A stretch of DNA of 47,328 nt from Rhodovulum strictum. Its GTDB lineage: Bacteria; Pseudomonadota; Alphaproteobacteria; Rhodobacterales; Rhodobacteraceae. Made by a program: the position numbers and the translations under genes. The notes under the pieces were generated by a model. It searched no databases and had not been told where the DNA came from. It saw only the letters and a program-made list of their open reading frames with translations. The stretch covers positions 1-47,328 of the forward strand of contig NZ_WJPO01000031.1 in assembly GCF_009649175.1 (NCBI RefSeq). Reading direction: 5' to 3'. This document shows, in pieces, positions 41,056 through 47,328 of the stretch (the first letter of the stretch is position 1; every line of letters starts with the position of its first letter).

Positions 41056-41676
41056 ATGTCCCAGACCGTCGACGCCCTGCTGGCGCGGATTCGCGAGTTG
41101 CAGCAGAGCCTTCAGGACGAGCTTGAGGAAAAGCGAGCGGAATTCCGCTATCGCCTCGTGGCCGGGCGCGCACGTTTCGAGGACGAGGTGCTCGCCCGCC
41201 ACCGTGCCCTTCGCGTCAGCCTGCTCAGCTTTCTCGCCCGGCCTCGGCCGCTGGTCATCCTGACCGCGCCGGTGATCTATGCGCTGATCCTGCCGCTGGT
41301 GCTGCTCGATCTGTTCGTCGCGCTCTTTCAGGCGGTCTGTTTCCCGGTCTATGGCATAGAAAAGGTGCGCCGGAGCGATCACATCGTCATCGACCGCCAT
41401 CAGCTTGCCTATCTGAACGGGTTGCAGAAGCTCAACTGCGTCTATTGCGGCTATGCCAACGGGGTGCTGGCGCTGGCCCGCGAGGTCGCGGCGCGGACCG
41501 AGCAATACTGGTGCCCGATCAAGCATGCCCGCCGGGTGGCCGATCCGCACGGGCTTTATGGCAATTCCACCGATTTCGGCGATGCCGAGGGGTTTCGGGC
41601 CCGGCAGGCCGCGCTGCGGGCGGACCTGCGTCGGATCAGGGGGCGGTCGGGCGCAGCCGGGGCCAAGAAAACTTGA
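41056..41676 (+). CDS. Conserved membrane protein with CxxC motif
   Basis: A 206-residue protein beginning MSQTVDALLARIRELQQ with a charged coiled-coil N-terminus. A central hydrophobic region follows (VILTAPVIYALILPLVLLDLFVALFQAVCF, about 70-100), then VYGIEKVRRSDHIVIDRHQLAYLNGLQKLNCVYCGYANGV with a CxxC, and later EQYWCPIKHARRVAD with a third Cys. The Cys/His set could bind zinc or be redox active. Similar proteins are conserved in proteobacteria but uncharacterised. GGAGGAG precedes ATG 41056. The upstream in-frame extension lacks a ribosome-binding site. Confidence 0.8.
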   Translation: MSQTVDALLARIRELQQSLQDELEEKRAEFRYRLVAGRARFEDEVLARHRALRVSLLSFLARPRPLVILTAPVIYALILPLVLLDLFVALFQAVCFPVYGIEKVRRSDHIVIDRHQLAYLNGLQKLNCVYCGYANGVLALAREVAARTEQYWCPIKHARRVADPHGLYGNSTDFGDAEGFRARQAALRADLRRIRGRSGAAGAKKT

Positions 41677-41685
41677 ATTTTCCTG

Positions 41686-41771
41686 GCAAAATCCTTGTTG
41701 AAGGATTTTGCGCCACGTCGCCGCAGGCGAACGTGGCTTGGCGCCCGTGGCGGCGGCAGGCTCTTGCCTGC
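41686..41771. repeat. Three consecutive hairpins before the glycine riboswitch
   Basis: Three stems follow one another: GCAAAATCCTT / AAGGATTTTGC (41686-41711, GTTG loop), GCCACGT / ACGTGGC (41712-41737, with an inner CGCC/GGCG stem) and GCAGGC / GCCTGC (41756-41771). The first has A- and T-rich flanks and could terminate the membrane protein transcript in both directions. The others may be a repeated intergenic element. The gcv promoter must lie in or just after this array, but I cannot identify it with confidence. Confidence 0.6.
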
Positions 41772-41804
41772 AAACGACGCTTGATCTAGCGTCCGCGGCA
41801 TCCA

Positions 41805-41975
41805 TCCCGGGAGAATCCGGCCCCAGAGGCCGGTGCCGAAGGAGCAACCGCCCCGGTAAACTCTCAGGCGTCAGGACCGCGGATGGGCACGGAAACTCTG
41901 GAGAGAGGCGCGGGGGCAGCCCCCCGTGTCCGCCGAAGGGATAGCGATCTCAGGCGAAGGGACAGAGGGGGCATC
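41805..41975 (+). promoter_or_regulatory. Tandem glycine riboswitch
   Basis: Two consecutive aptamer-like units precede gcvT. The first has GGGAGAAT, GCCGAAGGAGCAA and ACTCTCAGGCG, then AGGAC. The second has GGAGAGAGG, CGCCGAAGGGATAG and ATCTCAGGCGAAGGGACAG. These conserved words and their order match the gcvT-type glycine riboswitch (cooperative tandem form). Glycine binding usually turns on the cleavage genes. About 70 bp separate it from the gcvT start, enough for an expression platform, though no clear terminator is seen, so control may be translational. Confidence 0.92.
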
Positions 41976-42047
41976 GCAACGGGCATCCATCGGGGGTGAA
42001 CGCAAACGGTGCCGGGATGCGCGCTGCATCCGGCGGAAAGGGGCGAC

Positions 42048-43178
42048 ATGCCGGAATTGAAGCGCACTGCGCTTTACGATCTTCATCTGGACCTGGGCGC
42101 CAGGATGGTGCCCTTCGCGGGCTACGAGATGCCCGTGCAATATGCCCCGGGCGTGCTCAGGGAGCATCTGCATTGCCGCGCAGCGGCGGGGCTGTTCGAT
42201 GTCGGCCATATGGGCCAGGTGATCCTGCGCGCGCCCTCGGGTCAGGCGGCGGATGCCGCGGCTGCGCTGGAACGGCTGGTGCCGGTCGATCTGCTGGGGC
42301 TGGCGCCGGGGCGGCAGCGCTATGCGATGTTCACCGACGATGCGGGCGGGATTCTGGACGATCTGATGGTTGCCAATCGGGGCGATCATCTGTTCCTCGT
42401 GGTCAATGCCGCCTGCAAGGGCGCCGATATCGCCCATCTGCGGGCGCATCTGTCCGGGGATTGTGCGGTCGAGGAGCTTGCCGACCGCGGGCTGCTGGCG
42501 CTTCAGGGGCCTGCGGCCGCGTCGGTGATGGACAGGATTGCCCCGGGTGCCGCGGCGATGCGCTTCATGGATGTGGCTGTGATCAACAGCGCGTTCGGCC
42601 CGCTCTGGCTGTCGCGGTCGGGCTATACCGGCGAGGACGGGTTCGAGATTTCGGTCGAGGGCACGCAGACCGTTGCGCTGGCGCGCGCGCTGCTGGCCGA
42701 ACCCTCGGTCCAGCCCATCGGGCTTGGCGCGCGCGACAGTCTGCGGCTGGAGGCGGGGCTCTGCCTTTATGGCCATGACATCGACACCACCACCTCGCCC
42801 ATCGAGGCGGGGCTGTCCTGGGCGATCCAGAAGGTTCGGCGGGCAGGCGGTGCGCGTGAGGGGGGCTTTCCCGGTGCCGGGCGCATCCTGCGGGAACTGG
42901 CCGACGGCCCCGCGCGGCTGCGCGTCGGCCTGCGCCCGCAGACCCGCGCGCCGATGCGCGAGGGCACGCCGCTATTCGCGGCCGAGGATGCCGCCGATCC
43001 GGTCGGTATCGTCACCTCGGGCGGCTTCGGCCCGTCCATCGAGGCGCCCCTGGCGATGGGCTATCTGCCCGTTGATCTTGGCCAGAAAGGGCGCACAGTC
43101 TGGGGCGAGGTGCGCGGCAGGCGGATGGCTGCCGATGTCGTCGCCCTGCCGTTCAGAGACCCGAACTACAAGCGTTGA
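42048..43178 (+). CDS. gcvT: Glycine cleavage system T protein (aminomethyltransferase)
   Basis: A 376-residue T protein that moves the aminomethyl carbon from lipoyl-H protein to tetrahydrofolate. Motifs: [38 protein letters not shown], then [10 protein letters not shown] and [19 protein letters not shown] with the catalytic Asp, and the C-terminal beta barrel ([22 protein letters not shown]). The start at [11 protein letters not shown] follows GGAAAGGGG. It is directly behind the glycine riboswitch and first in gcvTHP. Confidence 0.96.
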   Translation: MPELKRTALYDLHLDLGARMVPFAGYEMPVQYAPGVLREHLHCRAAAGLFDVGHMGQVILRAPSGQAADAAAALERLVPVDLLGLAPGRQRYAMFTDDAGGILDDLMVANRGDHLFLVVNAACKGADIAHLRAHLSGDCAVEELADRGLLALQGPAAASVMDRIAPGAAAMRFMDVAVINSAFGPLWLSRSGYTGEDGFEISVEGTQTVALARALLAEPSVQPIGLGARDSLRLEAGLCLYGHDIDTTTSPIEAGLSWAIQKVRRAGGAREGGFPGAGRILRELADGPARLRVGLRPQTRAPMREGTPLFAAEDAADPVGIVTSGGFGPSIEAPLAMGYLPVDLGQKGRTVWGEVRGRRMAADVVALPFRDPNYKR

Positions 43179-43186
43179 GGACACCC

Positions 43187-43546
43187 ATGTATTACACCGA
43201 AGAACATGAATGGCTGCGCGTCGAGGACGATCTGGTCGTCGTCGGCATCACCGAGCACGCTGCCGAACAGCTGGGCGACATCGTCTTTGTCGACCTGCCC
43301 GACGAGGGCAAGACCGTCTCGAAGGATGACGAGGTCGTGGTGATCGAAAGCGTCAAGGCTGCCTCGGACATCCTGGCGCCGCTGGATGGCGAGATCGTCG
43401 AGGTGAACGGCGCGCTCACCGACAATCCGGGCCTTGTGAACGAGGATCCGCTGGGCGAGGCGTGGTTCTTCAAGATGAAGGTCGAGGATCTGTCCGCGCT
43501 GGACGATCTGATGGACGAAGCCGCTTACAAGAAATTCATCGGCTGA
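43187..43546 (+). CDS. gcvH: Glycine cleavage system H protein
   Basis: A 119-residue lipoyl carrier that shuttles the aminomethyl group between P, T and L proteins. The lipoylated Lys57 is in [10 protein letters not shown]. The flanking [21 protein letters not shown] and [21 protein letters not shown] are typical. ATG 43187 with GAGG upstream gives [10 protein letters not shown], the family start. A TTG four codons earlier is less likely. It begins 8 bp after gcvT. Confidence 0.97.
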   Translation: MYYTEEHEWLRVEDDLVVVGITEHAAEQLGDIVFVDLPDEGKTVSKDDEVVVIESVKAASDILAPLDGEIVEVNGALTDNPGLVNEDPLGEAWFFKMKVEDLSALDDLMDEAAYKKFIG

Positions 43547-43557
43547 CGGAACGCCCC

Positions 43558-46407
43558 ATGCCCTATTCCCCCAGCACCTATCTGCCCTACGACTTTGCCA
43601 ACCGCCGCCATATCGGCCCCTCGCCCGAGGAAATGGTCGAAATGCTGAAGGTGCTGGGGCTGTCCACGCTCGAGGATCTGATCGACGAGACCGTGCCCGC
43701 CAGCATCCGCCAAGCCGAGCCGCTGGATTTCGGCAAGCCGAAATCCGAACGCGAGATGCTGTGGTTCATGCGCCAGATCGCCAAGAAGAACCGCCCCTTC
43801 ACCACACTGATCGGGCAGGGCTATTACGGCACGGTCACGCCGCCCGCGATCCAGCGCAACATCCTGGAAAACCCCGCCTGGTATACCGCCTATACGCCCT
43901 ACCAGCCGGAAATCAGCCAGGGCCGATTGGAGGCGCTGTTGAACTTCCAGACCATGGTCTGCGACCTGACCGGGCTGGAGGTCGCCAACGCCTCGCTGCT
44001 GGACGAGGCGACGGCCTGTGCGGAAGCCATGACCATGGCGCAGCGCGTGGCGAAGTCGAAGGCTGGCGCGGTCTTCGTGGATGCGAATTGCCACCCGCAG
44101 AACATCGCCGTGATCCGCACCCGTGCGGAACCGCTGGGGATCGAGGTGATCCTGGGCGATCCCTTTGCCGATCTGGACGCGACCCGCGTCTTTGCCGGCA
44201 TCTTCCAGTATCCCGGCACCCATGGCCATCTGAACGATTTCACCGGTCCCATTGCCGCGCTGCACGAGGCCGGCGCGCTGGGCATCGTGGTGGCCGACCC
44301 GATGGCGCTGGTCGTGCTCAGGGAACCGGGCGCGATGGGGGCCGATATAGCCGTCGGCTCGACCCAGCGTTTCGGCGTGCCGATGGGGTTCGGCGGCCCG
44401 CATGCCGCCTATATGGCCTGTCGCGATGCCTACAAGCGGGCGATGCCGGGCCGCATCGTCGGCGTGTCGGTCGACAGCCACGGGCACAAGGCGTATCGGC
44501 TGGCGCTGCAAACGCGCGAACAGCATATCCGCCGCGAAAAGGCGACATCCAATGTCTGCACCGCGCAGGCGCTGCTGGCGGTGATCGCGGGTTTCTATGC
44601 CGTGTTCCACGGCCCCAAGGGGCTGCGCGCCATCGCCCAGCGCATCCACCGCAAGGCGGTGCGCACCGCGCGCGGGCTGGAAGAGGCCGGGTTCACGGTC
44701 GAACCGGCCGAGTTCTTCGATACCTTCACCGTCGAGGTCGGCCCGATGCAGGGCGTGATCTTCAAGGCCGCCCAAGCCGAGCGGATCAACCTGCGCAAGG
44801 TGGGCGCGACGAAACTGGGCATTTCGCTGGATGAAACCACCCGTCCGGCCAGCATCGAGGCGCTCTGGCGGGCCTTCGGCATCACCCGCAAGGACGAGGG
44901 CGGCGACGGGCAATACCGGCTTCCCGACAGCATGTTGCGGCAGTCCGACTACCTGACCCACCCGGTGTTCCAGATGAACCGCGCGGAAACCGAGATGATG
45001 CGCTACATGCGCCGTCTGGCCGATCGCGACCTTGCGCTGGACCGGGCGATGATCCCGCTGGGCTCCTGCACGATGAAGCTGAACGCCGCGGTCGAGATGA
45101 TGCCGATCACCTGGCCGGAATTTTCCAATATCCACCCGCTGGCCCCGGCCGAACAGGTCAAGGGCTATGCCGAGATGCTGGCCGAGCTTTCGGACAAGCT
45201 GTGCCGGATCACCGGCTATGACGCGATGTCGATGCAGCCCAATTCGGGCGCGCAGGGCGAATATGCGGGGCTTCTGACCATTGCCGCGTATCACCGGGCA
45301 AACGGACAGGGGCATCGCAACATCTGCCTTATCCCGACCTCGGCGCATGGCACCAACCCTGCCTCGGCGCAGATGGCCGGGATGAAGGTCGTCGCGGTCA
45401 AGGCGACCGAGACCGGCGATATCGACCTCGCCGATTTCCGCGCCAAGGCCGAGGCCGCGGGCGACAATCTGGCGGCCTGCATGATCACCTATCCTTCGAC
45501 CCATGGCGTCTTCGAGGAAACCGTGCGCGAGGTTTGCGAGATCACGCATCGCTTCGGCGGGCAGGTCTATCTGGACGGCGCCAACCTGAACGCGCTGGTG
45601 GGGCTGGTCAAACCCGGCGAGATCGGCGCCGATGTCAGCCACCTGAACCTGCACAAGACCTTCTGCATCCCGCATGGCGGCGGCGGTCCCGGGATGGGGC
45701 CGATCGGGGTCAGGGCGCATCTGGCGCCCTTCCTGCCGGGCGATCCCTTGCGGGGTGGGCAGGGCGCGGTCAGCGGCGCTATGCACGGCTCGGCCTCGAT
45801 CCTGCCGATCAGCTATGCCTATATCCTGCTGATGGGCGGCGCGGGGCTGACACAGGCCACCAAGGTCGCGATCCTGAACGCCAATTACATCGCGAAGCGC
45901 CTCGAAGGCGCCTATGACGTGCTGTTCAAGGGCGCGCAGGGCCGGGTCGCGCATGAATGCATCATCGACACCCGCCCCTTTGCCGACAGCGCCGGGATCA
46001 CCGTGGACGACATCGCCAAGCGGCTGGTCGATTGCGGCTTCCACGCCCCCACGATGAGCTGGCCGGTCGCCGGAACCCTGATGATCGAGCCCACCGAAAG
46101 CGAGACCAAGGCCGAGCTTGACCGCTTCATCACCGCGATGCTGGCCATCCGCGAGGAGATCCGCGCCATCGAGGAGGGCCGCGCCGACCGCGAGAACAAC
46201 CCGCTGAAACGCGCCCCCCACACGGTCGAGGATCTGGTGGCCGAATGGGACCGCCCCTACACGCGCGAACAGGCCTGCTTCCCGCCCGGTGCCTTTCGGG
46301 TCGACAAGTACTGGCCGCCCGTGGGCCGGGTCGACAACGCCTATGGCGACCGCAACCTGGTCTGCACCTGCCCGCCGGTCGAGGATCTGGCCGAAGCCGC
46401 CGAGTGA
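43558..46407 (+). CDS. gcvP: Glycine dehydrogenase (decarboxylating), P protein
   Basis: A 949-residue single-chain P protein that decarboxylates glycine with PLP and passes the methylamine to GcvH. The N-terminal half ([14 protein letters not shown] ... [13 protein letters not shown]) and the C-terminal half are duplicated folds. The PLP lysine is in [22 protein letters not shown], with [15 protein letters not shown] upstream of it. Length is normal for the fused form. ATG 43558 lies 11 bp after gcvH. A long frame on the opposite strand is only antisense. Confidence 0.97.
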   Translation: MPYSPSTYLPYDFANRRHIGPSPEEMVEMLKVLGLSTLEDLIDETVPASIRQAEPLDFGKPKSEREMLWFMRQIAKKNRPFTTLIGQGYYGTVTPPAIQRNILENPAWYTAYTPYQPEISQGRLEALLNFQTMVCDLTGLEVANASLLDEATACAEAMTMAQRVAKSKAGAVFVDANCHPQNIAVIRTRAEPLGIEVILGDPFADLDATRVFAGIFQYPGTHGHLNDFTGPIAALHEAGALGIVVADPMALVVLREPGAMGADIAVGSTQRFGVPMGFGGPHAAYMACRDAYKRAMPGRIVGVSVDSHGHKAYRLALQTREQHIRREKATSNVCTAQALLAVIAGFYAVFHGPKGLRAIAQRIHRKAVRTARGLEEAGFTVEPAEFFDTFTVEVGPMQGVIFKAAQAERINLRKVGATKLGISLDETTRPASIEALWRAFGITRKDEGGDGQYRLPDSMLRQSDYLTHPVFQMNRAETEMMRYMRRLADRDLALDRAMIPLGSCTMKLNAAVEMMPITWPEFSNIHPLAPAEQVKGYAEMLAELSDKLCRITGYDAMSMQPNSGAQGEYAGLLTIAAYHRANGQGHRNICLIPTSAHGTNPASAQMAGMKVVAVKATETGDIDLADFRAKAEAAGDNLAACMITYPSTHGVFEETVREVCEITHRFGGQVYLDGANLNALVGLVKPGEIGADVSHLNLHKTFCIPHGGGGPGMGPIGVRAHLAPFLPGDPLRGGQGAVSGAMHGSASILPISYAYILLMGGAGLTQATKVAILNANYIAKRLEGAYDVLFKGAQGRVAHECIIDTRPFADSAGITVDDIAKRLVDCGFHAPTMSWPVAGTLMIEPTESETKAELDRFITAMLAIREEIRAIEEGRADRENNPLKRAPHTVEDLVAEWDRPYTREQACFPPGAFRVDKYWPPVGRVDNAYGDRNLVCTCPPVEDLAEAAE

Positions 46408-46429
46408 TTCATCGGGCATTGACCTGCCG

Positions 46430-46454
46430 GGCTGGCGCAGTGCGCCAGCCTTTT
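46430..46454 (+). terminator. Rho-independent terminator of the gcv operon
   Basis: GGCTGGCGCA / TGCGCCAGCC is a perfect 10-bp inverted repeat around a single G, followed by TTTTCTTT. It lies 22 bp after the gcvP stop. Confidence 0.88.
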
Positions 46455-46462
46455 CTTTCGCC

Positions 46463-46505
46463 TTGAAACATGCGGCCCTCCGAATATATTCACTAAATCG
46501 AATAT
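46463..46505 (+). promoter_or_regulatory. trxC promoter overlapped by an ATTC-N8-GAAT operator
   Basis: A -35 TTGAAA (46463-46468), a 16-bp spacer and a -10 TATATT (46485-46490) make a good sigma70 promoter. Over the -10 lies the palindrome ATATTC-ACTAAATC-GAATAT (46486-46505), whose core ATTC-N8-GAAT matches what I recall as the operator of the persulfide-responsive ArsR-family repressors SqrR/BigR. A bound repressor would block the -10. No such repressor is encoded in the window. Confidence 0.6.
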
Positions 46506-46521
46506 AAATGGAGGGCGACTC

Positions 46522-46968
46522 ATGGGCGCCGGTCTGAAACTCGTCTGCACCGATTGCGGCACCACCAACCGCGTGCCCGCCGACCGGCTTGGGGCCGGTG
46601 CGAAATGCGGCACCTGCGGCACGAAGCTTGTGCCGGGCAAGCCGGTCGATCTGGATTTCGCGACCTTGCAGAAATGCATCCGGGGCGACGACCTGCCGCT
46701 GCTCGTCGATTTCTGGGCGGCCTGGTGCGGTCCCTGCCGGATGATGGGGCCGCAATTCGCCCAGGCCGCGCAGATCCTCGCGCCGAATGTGCGTCTGGCC
46801 AAGGTCGACACCCAGTCCAACCCCGATGCGACAGTGCGCTATGACATCCGCGGCATCCCGCTTCTGATCCTGTTTTCCAGGGGTCGCGAGCTTGCCCGGC
46901 TGTCCGGTGCGCGCCCCGCGGCGGATATCGTCACCTTTGTGCGCCAGCATGTTGGCCAGACCGCTTGA
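46522..46968 (+). CDS. trxC: Thioredoxin 2 (TrxC)
   Basis: A 148-residue thioredoxin with an N-terminal zinc ribbon (CTDCGTTNRVP, then CGTCGTKLV) that marks the TrxC type, and the active site FWAAWCGPCRMM at about residue 70. The cis-Pro is in IRGIPLLILF. It reduces protein disulfides and is usually induced by oxidative or sulfur stress. GGAGGG lies 6 bp before ATG 46522. It has its own regulated promoter. Confidence 0.96.
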   Translation: MGAGLKLVCTDCGTTNRVPADRLGAGAKCGTCGTKLVPGKPVDLDFATLQKCIRGDDLPLLVDFWAAWCGPCRMMGPQFAQAAQILAPNVRLAKVDTQSNPDATVRYDIRGIPLLILFSRGRELARLSGARPAADIVTFVRQHVGQTA

Positions 46969-47003
46969 CATCCCCCGCGCCATCGGTCACATCAGCGCCC
47001 ATC

Positions 47004-47079
<76 letters not shown>

Positions 47080-47266
47080 AATCCAGAAATACTCATCGTA
47101 TCAATGGGTTGCCGCAAAGGCGGGCCCTTAAGTCCTTGCCATGACGACCGCGCCCCCGATGGGGCGTCCGCCTGCTGATCCCGAAGCCCGAAACCGGCCG
47201 ACTCGGCCAGCGACCTGTGTCGGCCCCGCGACGGGCTTTTCCGTTTTTCCCTGGGGGGCAGAGTCA
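47080..47266. other. Gene-free sequence after the tRNA
   Basis: No coding frame or RNA is recognised. A weak hairpin (GCCC...GGGC followed by TTTTCC, around 47223-47240) could terminate the tRNA transcript. Confidence 0.4.
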
Positions 47267-47320
47267 GGCGCGGCAGGTTTGCAATATCCCCTGCCGCGCC
47301 TTGCGAAGCGTTTGCTTCGC
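47267..47320. repeat. Two adjacent strong hairpins at the window edge
   Basis: GGCGCGGCAGG (47267-47277) pairs perfectly with CCTGCCGCGCC (47290-47300). It is followed by GCGAAGC / GCTTCGC (47303-47320, GTTT loop). They may form a terminator of a gene beyond the edge, or an intergenic repeat. Confidence 0.5.
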
Positions 47321-47328
47321 GGGGGTCC

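Noticed and set aside
43525-46983. A 1152-codon open frame on the reverse strand across gcvP and trxC
   Set aside because: It is antisense to gcvP, whose protein is full length with all motifs. The reverse translation has Arg/His/Gly-rich composition and no domain.

Overview
The window looks like chromosomal DNA of a GC-rich alphaproteobacterium, most likely a member of the Rhodobacteraceae. The support is a GcrA-type cell-cycle regulator (an alphaproteobacterial family), a VPLPA-CTERM surface protein (typical of Rhodobacterales), a DUF1523 protein, EcfG-like promoters and a tandem glycine riboswitch before gcvTHP. No 16S gene is present, so the genus cannot be given.

Positions 1-24065 read as an accessory region rich in mobile-element scars: an IS21-type terminus at the left edge, an intact IS66 element with an exact 8-bp target duplication, an IS256 fragment, a tRNA-Ser-like 3' end that may be an attachment site, a small block of integrative-element-like genes, and a decayed IS3 element ending 16 bp from gcrA. 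Between the scars lie small stress genes (CsbD and DUF1328, each behind a match to GGAAC-N16-CGTT), a corA remnant, a frameshifted DUF808 gene and a four-gene copper-export operon (small membrane protein, DUF302, TVP38/TMEM64, CopA ATPase).

The most interesting block is 9845-20573. It holds an OmpR-type two-component system, a divergent PepSY/ferric-reductase-like operon, and a six-gene operon encoding an Asp-rich exported peptide, a DUF2271 protein with an ApbE-type flavinylation motif, a PepSY-flavodoxin-reductase, ApbE, a TPC-motif P1B ATPase and a VIT1/CCC1-type transporter. The promoters of the two metabolic operons carry the same composite operator with identical geometry (CTGA-N7-CTGA, 19 bp, TCAG-N7-TCAG). 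I infer one regulon for trans-membrane flavin electron transfer coupled to metal (probably iron) handling.

Positions 24081-47328 look like core chromosome: gcrA, an ABC-2 permease, trpA, ychF, a soluble PAS chemoreceptor behind a palindrome resembling an Irr (ICE) box, an AI-2E family exporter, the VPLPA-CTERM protein, alcohol dehydrogenase, an MFS exporter and a BKACE enzyme. A tightly overlapping catabolic cluster follows (HAD dehalogenase, alpha/beta hydrolase, threonine dehydratase-like, endonuclease/phosphatase), then VOC, FKBP, a cysteine-containing membrane protein, the riboswitch-controlled gcvTHP operon, trxC behind an ATTC-N8-GAAT operator, and tRNA-Ala(CGC).
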